Below are positions 32,060 through 42,899 of a stretch of 64,000 nt of DNA, piece after piece (the stretch's first letter is position 1; every line of letters begins with the position of its first letter). This stretch comes from Diabrotica undecimpunctata. Its lineage: Eukaryota > Arthropoda > Insecta > Coleoptera > Chrysomelidae. The stretch spans positions 121,417,411 through 121,481,410 of the forward strand of contig NC_092811.1 of the NCBI RefSeq assembly GCF_040954645.1. Direction: 5' to 3'. The notes beneath the pieces are model-generated. The model worked only from the letters and a program-made list of their open reading frames with translations. It was not told the DNA's origin and searched no databases. Position numbers and translations under genes: made by a program.

Positions 32060-32875
32060 ATGATTGATCATATATATTATGTCCTTTTTGAGAGCAGTTC
32101 CATTATTTCTTCCATACTATTTAATTATTTGGTGTGGATTTCGACACGGAACATCTGCGTTGGTGTTGGATTTGCCTTTTTGTATACAACTTCGTAGTCA
32201 AATTCTTCCAACTTTAAACTTTATCTTACAAGCTTTGAGTTTGGATCTTTAAATGAAAATAGCCATTCTAGAGGTCGACGGTCGAATAAAATTTAGAAAT
32301 TTTCGTCCAAAAAGGTATGGGAGGTATTTAGTGTCCGAAACAATTGCTAACCGAAAATTTGAATTCCGTTTTATTTAAAGTTCTAGATGAGTAGGAGATG
32401 GATTTGTCGTTTTCTATTGAATACTGTGACAGAATGGCTCCTGTATCGAAGTTACTTACATCAGTCGTAAAGTTGGTGAAGTATGGATATTGCAGAAGTG
32501 GTTCTTTGATCCATGAACGTTTGCAACTATTAATACAGTTTAAGAAATCTTGTGTTTTCAATTTTAGCATCCTTTTAAGACATGTGTGGTAAGTGGTTTT
32601 GTGGTTTTGTCAAAATCTTTCATGAATTTTCTATAATAACTAAGTTATCCTAAAGATCATCGAATTTCCTTTGTTGTTTTTGGTATTGGATGGTCTATGA
32701 TGGCTCTAATCTTAGCTGGGTTTGGTTGGATTTATTCCTTCACATGGTCTAAAAAATTGACTTCCTTCTTGAGAAATTCACATTTGTCAACTTGTATTTT
32801 AAATCTTGTTTCTCGTAGTGTTTCAAACATGAACGTCGTCAGTAGATAGAGTAGGTTGTGAGGTGTAGGTAGTGA
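32060..32875 (-). pseudogene. Gypsy (Ty3) LTR retrotransposon pol relic: RT end and RNase H
   Basis: From 32875 downward on the minus strand: FETLRETRFKIQVDKCEFLKKEV with NPAKIRAI and LG-LSYYRKF (RT end/connection, with stops). Next are WIKEPLLQYPYFTNF and FDTGAILSQYSIENDK plus ISYSSRTLNKTE (RNase H-like domain, open at 32328-32570). Finally KKGKSNTNADVP marks the RNase H end. No integrase, gag or LTR is visible. It directly abuts the tail of the plus-strand non-LTR element at 32045. Inactive. Confidence 0.8.
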
Positions 32876-33811
32876 AGTCAACTTTTGTTTATAAGATGTA
32901 GTATCAGGATAACAGAAATGCGAGAAAACTCTCCGGCTTGTCCTCTGGTTAACTTTAGTCCATCTACTTTGTACACGCCCCCAAAATGGTGGCCCGACAT
33001 TGTAATATTAAAATTTTAAAGAAAATGTAAAAAATAGAACTGTTTTATATAAAAATAATATATATTTAATATTATTTGGCAGACAGTTATATTAAAACAG
33101 ACAGTATATTTAGGTACATTATATTACATGATAACAATTAATTGTTTCAAGCTACTGCCACCTATTGGCGGTTTGTAAAACTTAAAATTTATTCAACGCT
33201 ATGCAAATGAAACTGTGTCTTCAAAATACATATTTTTTTTTAACGCTAGATGACGTAAGCAGTGAAGCTGGAATTAAATGTTAAATACATAAATATAATT
33301 TGGAACATTGAATTAGGTAGGTATAAACATTTACCTAGGTATATTAAAATAAAATATAATTTCATAATTTAAAGCACAATTTGACGAATGATGCTGGTAA
33401 TAATTTTAATAGAAATAACACACCGGGGTCGAAAGTAACAGGCGGCGAAAGTACCTAACAACTCAAGTATCTGAAACCACGAAAACAATAACAGTGCTTG
33501 CGCTAGTTTTGTAAACTGACAAAACTGCCGACTACCATATAATATATAATATATACATGGTATGTTAAAGTATTTAGCCTGATGCTTATTTTGCGCCATC
33601 TATCTACGAGGTAGATTAATAGGCAAACAGAACCAGTGCAAAAGAAAACTGTAAAGATGTCGCTAAAGTTAGAAAGTGTTACCCGATCTATTGGTATTTC
33701 TATTATCCTGATACTAAACTTCGCAAGGAGAATTTGTGCAAAAATGTCAAAAATGGTGTTGGTTTGTGTGTTATGGGATAAAAATAATTTTCAAAAGTCC
33801 TGCTATTTATA
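32876..33811. other. AT-rich non-coding stretch
   Basis: No gene recognised. Near 32965-33000 there is sequence related to 28975-29020 in inverse orientation. The minus-strand frame at 33369-33599 has no motif or splice context and is not called. Confidence 0.3.
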
Positions 33812-34544
33812 CAGGGTGGTCCTTAAGTAATTGTACAAAAAGAAACAGTAGATTCTACACTTTAAAATATTACGATTTAAGCCAAATTGCTTTAATAAAA
33901 TGTTGATATTAAGAAAGATACAGGGTGTTAAAGTGCAAAATTAAAATTTTATTTTTCGCTATAACTTTAACGTTTGTAAACATTTATGTATAAAAATTTA
34001 CAACTGGGTACTTTTAAATATAAGAAATTAAAATTTGATGCATACTTTGATGTAACTGATAGAGGGCGCTACTTATGCCACATATGTGGTATAAATTTGC
34101 ACTTAACTTTTTTGCTCTTTAAGTTACCTGTATTTGGGATAAAAAATATTAAAGATTCATTATTTTAACAAAAAAAAGGTATACTTTTTAATAACTTCAA
34201 AACTCAACAGTTTTCGAGATAATCGCATTTTAAAAATCAGCTGCATAGTTCTGATCTAAGGCAATTACTCCAGGCAACGAAGAAAAAATAGACAAAAACA
34301 TTAATACTTCTGAATTTTGGTATAAAATACATTTAACTAAAGTTAATAGTAAACGAAATATTAAATAAAATAAATATATCAGCAGGATAATTAATAATAG
34401 GATTTGACAAAATAACAGAATAATAGGATTTTACATCAAACATTTTACGTTTTATGTTAAATTAAAGTCATAATCAAAACATTTTGTTTACAAACCAAAT
34501 TAAGAAATAGTTAAACTAAATAACATAACTTTTTGTAAAAGTAA

Positions 34545-35262
34545 GTGTTCGATACGTCCACCATTTTCTTTAATTCATTTGTCAATATCTTCCATAAAAG
34601 ATTGTCTCATATTAAATAGCATCGTTGGTTCAAGAGAATTTGCTGCAGTATTTATTTCTTCCCATAGTTGGTTGCGAATGTTTATGGGATTCTTATAGAC
34701 ACGTTGTTTTAATGCGCCCCATACACCAAAATCAAGCGGATTAAATTCGGGGCTACGTGGTGGCCATAATGTATAATGGATGAATATATCGATGATATTA
34801 CTTATTTATATGATTACGTTACAGCTTATGAGTAACTATAATTACATATCGAACAAATGGACTATTATGATTTACTAACGAACTAATATTATGCTGAACT
34901 AAATTGCCTGTGTGTTTACTATATTTATAATAATATCGGTTATTAGGAACACGATCATGTTTTTGTAAAAATGCCGAGTCTTTCAGGTTAGATTTGTAGC
35001 AAAAGTATTATGAAACAGGACACATATGTGTTATTAAATAGGTACCTGTGCTCTAGTTTCTATTTGTCCTAATAAAAATAAGTCAACAATTTACGTAATG
35101 AACAATAAGTATTCTTTTCGGATTTTTTATGAATTAAATAATTATATCAATATCTCACCACACTGCCAAGGAATATGACTACCACGACCAATCCAACGTT
35201 CAGAAAAGTTGTATTTAAGTTGCATATTTATGTTGCATAAACCACACATTTTGGGTTTTTAG
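34545..35262 (-). pseudogene. Mariner-like transposase C-terminal relic
   Basis: Two coding blocks are split by roughly 380 bp of AT-rich insert. The 5' block (35160-35262) reads NVWFMQ, then, without the expected DGAPPH residues, NFSERWIGRGSHIPW. The 3' block (34545-34777) reads PRSPEFNPLDFGVWGALKQRV followed by a NPINIRNQLWEEINTAANS-like tail. The third catalytic aspartate (PLD) is intact, but the second box is damaged. The N-terminal half and first D are not found. Confidence 0.7.
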
Positions 35263-35289
35263 CATTTTAAAATAGAGAAAAAGTAATAC

Positions 35290-35390
35290 AACGCCATTAT
35301 AGAAACTTAAGAAGCGATAGCAAAGGGAAATTGTAAACATGATGACGGCCAACGTCTGAATACGGAGACGGCACCTAAAGAAGGAGATGC
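35290..35390 (+). mobile_element. Very short 3' end of a non-LTR retrotransposon
   Basis: CATGATGACGGCCAACGTCTGA followed by GAGACGGCACCTAAAGAAGGAG matches the 3' terminus of the family at 29140-32045 and 38341-40700 (coding for MMxAN, then stop, then GGCAC..AAG tail). It is an extreme 5' truncation inserted in the mariner interior. Confidence 0.6.
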
Positions 35391-36556
35391 AATATCTTTT
35401 CTCCAATAAGACATTGGACATATAACAAAGCATTTTGTGATGTTACATTATCATCTTTGAGTTGTTTTAATAAGAATAAACTATGAATTATACTTATCTA
35501 CAGGTATTCAGTGCTTTACCGCACAAATATCATACTAAGAATTATTGTGCAGCTGACTTATAAAATGCATTTATCTCGAAAACTGTTAAATTTTCATGTT
35601 ACTATCAAGTATACCTTTTCTTTGTAAACGTAATGTATCTTTAATATTTTTTAACACAAATAGAGCTAACTTAAAGAGCAAAAAAGTTAAGCGCTAATTT
35701 ATGCCACAAATGTGGCATATGTGGCGCCCCCTATTAGTTACATTAAAGTAGGTATAAAATTATAATTTATCCTTCTCAAAAGCATCCAACTGTAAATTTT
35801 TGTTCAAAAATATCTACAAACGTAAAAGTTATAGCGAAAAATTAAATTTTAAATTTCCATTTTAACACCCTGTATCTTTCTTAATATCAACATTTTATTA
35901 AAGCAAGGTGGCTTAAATCGTAATATTTTAAAGTGCAGAATCTACGGTTTCTGTTTGTACAATTACTTAAGGACCACCCTGTATATAAACGATATGATTA
36001 TTGTAAAACATTGTTAAATTTAAATAAAAAAAATATATTTGGTTTACTTAGTTAATTCTTCAAAATAAAGTTTTAGTGATTTGTTTATCTATTTAAAGAG
36101 ATGAAGAAGACGTTGTAACACGATTCTAAATGAATTAATTATGTTATCTTTTAAGACTATCGACGACTATCATCATCTATTCAGATTGTCAACAAACTAA
36201 CATTGCTAAATCTAATTAATCTGTGATTTCCTGTTCATTTTTTTTTTTTTCAAAATTACCCCTATAGTCTATACCTATATTATATTACTGCTTGAACATA
36301 TAGCCCCCCATTACACACAAGTGTTCCTTGACTGGCGTATGTCTAGTAAGGGAGCATTTTATAATTCTGAGCTGACATTACCACATGTCCGTTTAACATT
36401 TTAGAATATAATAGAATAGAAATATGCTTTATTGTCACTGAAAATTCTAGGTACAATTTTATGGACAAAACTTACAAAAAATCAAAAAAATAACAATTTA
36501 CGAATAAGTTAAGTTGCTGCATGTACCTACTCTCATATATATCTACCCAAATATAC

Positions 36557-36558
<2 letters not shown>

Positions 36559-36615
<57 letters not shown>
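36559..36615. repeat. (AT)n microsatellite
   Basis: Pure TA run of about 57 bp in the 3' region of the jockey relic. Confidence 0.85.
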
Positions 36616-36619
<4 letters not shown>

Positions 36620-37361
36620 ACAATACTCATATATACCCAAATATCTATAAAAATACTTTAGTCTTTAGTTACTTGTATCTAAACGTACTGTAATTTCTTA
36701 GTTATTTCATCATCAACCAGTACATCTCTCTGAACTTAATTTCTAATTTCTTTTTTTTATATGTGCTTTCCAACGTAGCTTGGAATCTAATGTCATAACC
36801 AAATATTTTGCAGTATTTGAATAAGGTATTTGGTTTCTATTTATACTAACTGGGATATGTTGTTCTCTTTTGTTAGTAAAATTGACATGAACAGATTTTG
36901 TTTCATTCAATTTGATACGCCATCGCCTGGTCCAGATGTTAATTTGTGGAACAGAGTTCTGTATTCATGGTTGCTGCATCCTCGTGGTTTTGTCCGACTG
37001 CTAAAATGCATGTGTCGTCTGCAAATGTCGCAATTGTATTAGGTTCTAATTATGGAATATCGCTGCTATAGAGCAGGTATAGCACTGACCCCAGGACACT
37101 TCCTTGTGGAACTCCAGCTTTAACTTCTCTTAGTTTTGAATATGCTTCCTCATATTTAACTCGAAAGTATCTGTCAGATTTATATGATTCTAGTAGTTCA
37201 GAATATTATTTTGGTAAGTAGCATCTCATTTTATGATATAATCCGTCATGCCACACTTTGTCAAAAGCCTGCGCTACATTGAGGAAAATTGTGGAACAGA
37301 CTTTTCCTTCTTCTAGAGCTTTTTCTACTATATCTGTTATTCTATGCACCTGATCTATCGT

Positions 37362-37742
37362 TTAGCGGCTTGCTCTAAACCCAAACTGATGATTAGGAAT
37401 TAGATTTTTTTCCTCTATAATTGGTTTTAGTCTCTTCAAGAGTAATTTTTCGTATAATTTAGACATGACAGGTAACAGTGAAATAGGCCTATATGAAGAA
37501 GCTTCTTGTGGAGGTTTTCCTGGTTTTAGTGTCATTATAATTTCTGCCACCTTCCATAACTTTGGTACGTACCTCTGCCTAAAAGAAGCGTTTATAAGAC
37601 GTATTAATTTTATTATAGCTTTCCTTGGAACTTGCTTTAACACTTCCCCAGTAATTAGATCAAATCCAGGAGCTTTCTTTGGATTTATATTTTCTTTTAT
37701 TTCCAAATATACTTCTTTTGTAGTTACAGGGATAATCTCCAT
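37362..37742 (-). pseudogene. Jockey reverse transcriptase N-terminal frame
   Basis: This 126-codon frame encodes KENINPKKAPGFDLITGEVL, WKVAEIIMTLKPGKPPQ, SSYRPISLLPVMSKLYEKLL and LIPNHQFGFRASR. These are RT motifs 0 to 3 in the jockey arrangement. It ends at a stop where the family has H or S before TIDQ. The first M is internal. Confidence 0.8.
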
Positions 37743-37925
37743 TTCATATTGATCAGGGAGCTCCCAGTTAATTATTTCTTGTTCTTCATTTGGTTGAAAA
37801 GTATTTTCTAGGTGGTCCTGTTGGCCTTTTGTATATTGCTTCTTGCCCAGCTACCATTAGTATTTCTAATTGGTGGATTCTGTAAGATTGACCTTTTTAA
37901 TCGTTTGGTAGCCTTCCACAATGAG

Positions 37926-38340
37926 TAATCAGTTTATTCTCAGTATGAGACGGAAACTGCATACAAAAGCTGAACTCTTTTTTTCGCGTAAAAGCACATC
38001 TTGATTTTTGTCGATAGGACACTTAAATCAAAAGATATCGAATTTTTACCGTCAAGCTGATACAAATTTTATTGAACATTGATTTCGCGCGCGTAACCGA
38101 CATGCAAAATCGACGGTCGCTTCAAGCGTTGTTTCTAAGAGAACGTTTTACTCTACGCAAAAAGTGCAAATAAACATTTTTGTTCAAAATTATCTCAGCT
38201 ACATTTTTTATTTGAAACATTTTTGTCTGCGGTGTACAGATTCTTGGTAAATCAATTTTTTTTGCGTTTTTACCCCCCTACGGATGGGTTTTAGGGGGAA
38301 GCCCGGGGATGGATAAAAGTGATAAACTTTTTTGCATTTT
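37926..38340. other. Non-coding stretch, unidentified repeat-like sequence
   Basis: GC-richer patches (TTTCGCGCGCGTAAC near 38085, CCCCCCTACGGATGGG near 38275) are unlike the surrounding AT-rich sequence. No frame or terminal repeat recognised. Confidence 0.3.
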
Positions 38341-40700
38341 TTTCTTCTTCTTCCTTTGCCCTATCCGTTTCGGACGTTGGCTATTAACAAGGCTATTTTG
38401 ACTTTGTTTACGGCACCTCTGAACAGTTCGGTCGATGTTAGTCCGAACCATTGTCGCAGGTTATGTATCCATGAGTGTCGTCTTCTTCCCGGTCCCCTCC
38501 TACTGTCGATTCTTCCTTGGACTATTAACTGTAGCAGCCGGTACTTAGTATGCCTCATGACATGTCCGAAGTACTCAAGCTTCCGTTTCTTTACGGTGAA
38601 GATTATTTCTTTGCTTTTGCCTATTCTCTGCATTACTTCCACGTTAGTAATGTGGTCTGTCCAGGATATCCGAAGAATACGGCAATATGTCCACAGCTCA
38701 AAGGATTCTGGTTTCTTCAGGGTGGCTTCCGTTGTAGTCCATGCCTCTGCTCCATAGAACAAGACCGGGAAGACATAACACTTGACCAGTCTTAATTTTA
38801 GTTCCATTGAGATTTTGCTTGTGAACCACTTTTTCATATTGTTGAACGCGTTTCGCGCTTTTTCAATTCGTGATCTTATTTCTGTTGACTGGTCCCATTT
38901 TGTGTTGACTGTGGTTCCAAGGTATGTGTATGTCTCCACTTGTTCTATTTTTCGGTTGTTTAATGTCAATTGCATCGGAGGTTGTTGTGTTCTGCTGATG
39001 AGCATGCATTTAGTTTTGGTTGTATTGAGTTCTAAACCATATTCTTGACTTGCTGTGTGTATGCTTTGCATGAGTCTTTGAAGCTCGTTGCAGTCATTTG
39101 CGATAATAACTGTGTCGTCAGCATATCTAATATTATTGATTACCTCTCCGTTTACTTTGATACCCTCCGAAACTTCTCCCAGTGCTTCTCTGAAGATTTG
39201 TTCAGAGTATATATTGAACAGGAGCGGCGAGAGGACGCATCCCTGTCGTACACCCTTTTTAATATCTATCTTCCCACTGTGTAAGTTGCCCATCTTTATC
39301 TCAGCACTTTGGTTCCAATAGAGACTGGTTATTATGCGCAGATCCTTGCCATCAATATGCATCTTCCTGAGCATTTCCATGAGTTTATCATGTTTGACCT
39401 TGTCAAACGCCTTGGAGAAGTCGATGAAGCACAAGTGGACGTCCTTGTGCATGTCTCTGCATTTTTGAATTAAAACTTGCAGACTGAAGATCGCCTCTCT
39501 TGTGCCCAATGCGCTTCGGAATCCGAACTGTGACTCCGATATATTTGCTTCGCATTTGTTATATATTCTATTGTGTATGATTTTGGTGAAAACTTTTGTA
39601 ATGTGATTTATCAAGCTTATTAAGCGGTGTTGATCACAGTGTTTTGCACTTGGTGTTTTAGGTATGGCTACAAAGGTCGATCGAAGCCATTCCTCCGGAA
39701 TCTCCCCTTTGTCGTAAAAGGTGTTAAAAAGGCCTGTCAGAAAATCGAGGAAGTGGTCATCCGTTTCGCATAGGAGTTTTATGATCTCGCTCTGTATGTT
39801 GTCGGGACCTGGTGTTTTGTCGTTTTTTAGAGATGAAATGGCTTTTTCCACTTCAGACCTTAGTATTTCGGGTCCAGTCATGTCGTCATCTTGGTCCACT
39901 GTCGCTCTGCGTTTATCGTTAAAAAGTCGTTCTACGTAATCTTTCCATGTGTCAATGAGCTTCAAGTCGTCTGATATAAGGTTACCGTCTGCGTCTATTA
40001 GTGTCGGGTGGGGATTATTGGTTTTCTTTTTAGTTGTTAATTCTTTGATCTTTTTGTGCATGTTGTGGTAGTCATATCTTCTGTCGCACTCTTCGATTTC
40101 ATCGCATTTCTCCTTCAGCCGGTGTTCCTTCGCTTCCTTTATCTTTGTTTTTATATTGTGACTTGTTTCTTGATACTTCACTTGATTTTTGCATTTGTGT
40201 TGTCTTCTTTCTTCCATCATATCAAGGATTTCATCCGTCATCCATTCTTTCTTCTTTACGCGCTCCTGTAACAGAAGTGTCTTGTTTGTCATTTCAACAG
40301 CTCTTTTTATTTCTTCCCATTTAGCAACTGCGTCTTGTGCGGGTTCACTCAAGTTTCCAATGTTTCTTCTTAAGGATTCCTGTACTTGTTGTTTAATGTT
40401 GGGATCCTTTAATGTCCTAATGTTTATCTTGGTTTTGTTAGGCTTCCCTTCTATACGTTTTAGTTTGATTCCCAGTTTACCCACCACTGGGTTGTGATCC
40501 GATTGAGCGTCAGCCCCGGGATAGGTTTTCACTGATGTGATTGAGTTTCTGAATCTTTCTGGTATGGCAATGAAGTCGATCTGGTTTCTTACATTTGTTT
40601 CTTTCGAGTCTGCTGGCGACTTCCAGGTGTAAAGTCTGCGAGGGGGCAGTTTTTAAAGTCACAAAATTAATATTCTCGGCAAAATTCAGCTTGTTCGTAT
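38341..40700 (-). mobile_element. Best-preserved APE-type non-LTR retrotransposon copy, 5'-truncated
   Basis: The tail at the low-coordinate end reads (minus) GGGCAAAGGAAGAAGAAGA. The frame is uninterrupted through RT and C-terminus. The 5' end is lost inside the endonuclease: LPPRRLYTWKSPADS at about 40640 is readable and decayed sequence reaches about 40700. No TSD could be identified. It lies in the host gene intron between the exons at 40926-41160 and 26505-26764. Confidence 0.88.
38361..40532 (-). CDS. Endonuclease-end/reverse transcriptase of the non-LTR element (intact 723-codon frame)
   Basis: Residues are counted from the first codon of the open piece, which is GTG and probably not a start; the frame continues upstream to about 40640. 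Around residue 5 is YPGADAQSDHNP, the last endonuclease catalytic box. A charged coiled linker follows to about 215. RT motifs are DKTPGPDNIQSEI (about 238), QFGFRSALGTREAIF (335), LCFIDFSKAFDKVKHD (367-382, motif A), GVRQGCVLSPLLFN (427-440, motif B) and NIRYADDTVII (467-477, motif C). The thumb and a basic C-terminal domain (GRRRHSWIHNLRQWFG) complete it. All RT catalytic aspartates are present, so this copy inserted recently relative to the others. It cannot encode a full endonuclease. Confidence 0.88.
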   Translation of the reverse strand: MKTYPGADAQSDHNPVVGKLGIKLKRIEGKPNKTKINIRTLKDPNIKQQVQESLRRNIGNLSEPAQDAVAKWEEIKRAVEMTNKTLLLQERVKKKEWMTDEILDMMEERRQHKCKNQVKYQETSHNIKTKIKEAKEHRLKEKCDEIEECDRRYDYHNMHKKIKELTTKKKTNNPHPTLIDADGNLISDDLKLIDTWKDYVERLFNDKRRATVDQDDDMTGPEILRSEVEKAISSLKNDKTPGPDNIQSEIIKLLCETDDHFLDFLTGLFNTFYDKGEIPEEWLRSTFVAIPKTPSAKHCDQHRLISLINHITKVFTKIIHNRIYNKCEANISESQFGFRSALGTREAIFSLQVLIQKCRDMHKDVHLCFIDFSKAFDKVKHDKLMEMLRKMHIDGKDLRIITSLYWNQSAEIKMGNLHSGKIDIKKGVRQGCVLSPLLFNIYSEQIFREALGEVSEGIKVNGEVINNIRYADDTVIIANDCNELQRLMQSIHTASQEYGLELNTTKTKCMLISRTQQPPMQLTLNNRKIEQVETYTYLGTTVNTKWDQSTEIRSRIEKARNAFNNMKKWFTSKISMELKLRLVKCYVFPVLFYGAEAWTTTEATLKKPESFELWTYCRILRISWTDHITNVEVMQRIGKSKEIIFTVKKRKLEYFGHVMRHTKYRLLQLIVQGRIDSRRGPGRRRHSWIHNLRQWFGLTSTELFRGAVNKVKIALLIANVRNG

Positions 40701-40925
40701 GGTTTTCAGTAGTGAAACTCTCTGACGACTGGATTAAAACAAAAATACAGAATAAAACTCAAATACAATTTGTACATAATAATTCATTAAAACACGAACG
40801 AATCTTTTCTATTCAGAAAAAACAAGTTTTTGAAAAGTCGAACACTCAAAATTATTTTTATCAATTCCCATCCGTGAAAAACACCGTCAAGAAGTTTTTA
40901 ATCCCATAAGACTGTTTTCACTTAC

Positions 40926-41160
40926 CAGTTTCATTTGACCTTTTGATATTTGATGGGCCTTTATACGCCAAGACGCAATTTGTGGTGATGGTAAAAAAAT
41001 TCATGATGTTTAATAACCAGAAAATTAAAAATCTTGAAAAGAACATCACCATAACTATAGAACTGATGTGTGGTACATAAACAGCACTATCAAATTTATT
41101 AAATTTGGAGAAGTCCTTGTAGTTTTCAATTCCAATGAATTTCAACCAACTCGTATAGTT
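40926..41160 (-). CDS. Exon of the multi-pass membrane protein gene: last membrane segment
   Basis: The acceptor TTTTCTTTTAG precedes and the donor G|GTAAGT follows. The exon starts in phase 0, matching the 43754-43887 exon, and ends one base into a codon completed by the 26505-26764 exon. Its 78 codons encode a polar loop with a possible N-glycosylation site (NYTSW) and IENYKDFSKFNKFDSAVYV. A strongly hydrophobic stretch follows (SSIVMVMFFSRFLIFWLLNI), and then TTNCVLAYKGPSNIKRSNE, where the soluble tail begins. Confidence 0.75.
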
Positions 41161-41204
41161 CTAAAAGAAAAAATAGAAGAGAATATTAGATAATTAGATA
41201 ATTA

Positions 41205-41955
41205 AAGTGTAGCATTTGCAAATTCTTTGAAATATATTGAAATCTCCTCGTATTTGCTGAAGTATCGAAGGATAATTTCATTGTATTTCTCTTAATTTTC
41301 GTACAAGTTAAAATAACCAAAATGTATTTTCAATCCTTTTTGCGTAATTCTTTGATATTTTTCTTTGATCGAAAGCCGATCGATACTGCATTTGAAATAA
41401 ACATCCATTTTGAGGCTGAGAAGGTTTTGCCGGAAAGATAATTAGATGACTCTCGCTGAGGCGTTGTCAGCGTTGACAACTGCTTGCAGCGTTATGTCCA
41501 AATTTTTCATAGAATTTGTAATATCTTTGTCCTTCGTCCTTTTTTTATGGAAAATGTGTAAAGTTAATAGTAGCAGTTTATTGTGTTCAATGTGTAGTTG
41601 CAGTTTAAGTGAGGTTTGGAAGAATCGTTGTTTCCATCCTCGTTTTGTTTCTCCCTGGTTGTCAACCCAGGCTTTTTGGCAGCTTGGAGATGAATTTGTT
41701 CGTATGTTCGTTACGCAGAGAGCTTAAGTCCAGTTTCTACCCCTAGAAAATCCAGTGAAGCCCAATTCTACCCCCAGCAAGCCAGTGAAGTCTAGATTAT
41801 AGAAAATTTAAAGTAGTTTAGTAAAAATCCAGGTAACTTTTTGTGCTTAATTTCAGACTTTTTTTAATAATAATAATTGCCTTCATTATTTAAAAAAATA
41901 ATTTTTTATTTGCCACAGTTTATAGCCTAGTAACATTTGTAAGTTTTGTAGCAAC
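41205..41955. repeat. Diverged ~750-bp repeat, copy 1 (upstream of the 40926-41160 exon)
   Basis: It shares ordered blocks with 43960-44780 in the same orientation: GTGTAGCATTTGCAAATTC, AATC(T/C)CCTCGTATTTGCT, TGAGGCGTTGT...AACTGCTT, CCAGTGAAGTCT, ATCCAGGTAACTTTTTGTG, CTTCATTATTTAAAAA and TATAGCCTAGTAA. The plus-strand frame 41446-41727 lies inside and has no motif. The element type is not recognised. Confidence 0.75.
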
Positions 41956-42189
41956 AGAGTTTGTAAATGGATAGGACATATGTAAGTTTTTTCTTCTATA
42001 TTATTTTGGTATAAATCTCTCTAACTATACTCGGACAAGATATTGAAAACGGTGACGAATACATTTGCAGGGATTGCAAATTGGCAAATCTAGCGAGTGT
42101 CAGTAGCGTACTGTAGTGCACAGTGAGCGTGTGTGATTTTTGATACGATATTATAGTGAATAGTGGAAATATTATTAAATTAAATAAAT

Positions 42190-42830
42190 TTTCAAGCAGA
42201 ACAGACGTTAACAAAGATGTAATTAGAGACATGGCGAATCTAAAATTGCATTCCACAACATATCTCCTCAACTAAGCAAAAATCCTTAACGAATTGGTTT
42301 GTAGTACTCATAAAGAGTATACCGAAATAAAAGGAAAGACAGTTAAGATTTGATTTCGCTTATAGTGCGTATAGTTTAGATTCCCCATGTCTCTAATTAC
42401 ATCTTTATCAACGTCTGTTTTGACTTGCAATTCTTAGAAGGCACAGATTAAAGCAAAAATCTGAATTTAGTTTCGACAATTAGTTTCCGGATTTATTATC
42501 AGATGTCGCTATTGCGTCCATATCGAAGCCATTTTAGTGTTGCTTCTACTACGACAGGAAATATGGTTTTCACGTTCAGAGCGTTTGTGAATAGCCGCTC
42601 CAAAGATTCCTTTTAGGATGAAATACGTATAAGCGGATTCACAAACGCACTATACGTGAAATCAAATCTGAACTGTCTTTCCTTTTATTTCGGAATACTC
42701 TTTATGAGTAGGTACTAGAAACCAATTCGCTAAGGATTTTTGCTTAGTTGAGGAGATATGTTGTGGAATGCAATTTTTAGATTCCCCATGTCTCTAATAA
42801 CATATTTATCAACGTTTGTTTTGCCTTGCA
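42190..42830. repeat. Long imperfect inverted repeat with nested direct repeat (fold-back type)
   Basis: The left arm (about 42200-42375) and right arm (about 42640-42820) are inverted copies. Shared blocks include GTAATTAGAGACATGG/its complement, AAATTGCATTCCACAACATA, CAACTAAGCAAAAATCCTTA and AAGGAAAGACAGTT. In addition AGATTCCCCATGTCTCTAAT...TTAGTTTCCGGATTTA occurs at 42378-42496 and again at 42780-42896 in direct orientation. The interior (42490-42640) is unique. No coding capacity. Confidence 0.75.
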
Positions 42831-42899
42831 ATTCTTGGAAGGCATAGATTAAAGCAAAAATCTGAATTTGGTTTCGACAATAAGTTTCCGGATTTAAAA

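Larger units (their letters stand above)
33812..35981. mobile_element. Mariner-like element with about 440-bp terminal inverted repeats
   Basis: The ends CAGGGTGGTCCTTAAGTAAT and its inverted copy are flanked by TA on both sides (33810-33811 and 35982-35983). The inverted repeats extend from 33812 to about 34255 and from about 35545 to 35981, with moderate divergence. That is far longer than the ~30 bp usual for mariners. Both arms contain an internal GATACAGGGTGTTAAA and a GGGCGC(T/C)AC box also seen in the 58269-60272 element. The interior carries a broken minus-strand mariner transposase and at least two later insertions (about 34778-35157 and 35290-35390). Confidence 0.85.
36405..37925 (-). 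mobile_element. Jockey-type non-LTR retrotransposon relic
   Basis: From 37925 downward (minus): a linker like NTNGSWARSNIQKAN, then the RT fingers at 37362-37742. Continuing after a stop in motif 3 are TIDQVHRITDIVEKALEEGK, FLNVAQAFDKVWHDGL (motif A), KAGVPQGSVLGSVLYLLYSSDIP (motif B) and TIATFADDTCILAVGQ (motif C). The thumb then breaks up. The 3' end carries TAAAGCATATTTCTATTC near 36430, resembling known jockey 3' UTRs. An (AT)n tract (36559-36615) lies within the 3' part. It has several stops and frameshifts. Confidence 0.8.

Noticed and set aside
28052..33010. Inverted similarity between 28975-29020 and 32965-33000 as TIRs of a single large element
   Set aside because: Other shared pieces (28255 and 32906) are in direct orientation, so the two places look like separate copies of a dispersed repeat and not ends of one element.
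33369..33599. Minus-strand frame considered as another host exon
   Set aside because: No acceptor/donor pair in matching phase was found and the peptide shows no pattern.
38782..40497. Several plus-strand frames of 70-105 codons
   Set aside because: Antisense shadows of the intact RT frame at 38361-40532.
41446..41727. Plus-strand 93-codon frame MTLAEALSALTTACSV...
   Set aside because: It lies inside the 41205-41955 repeat. The sister repeat at 43960-44780 does not keep the frame.
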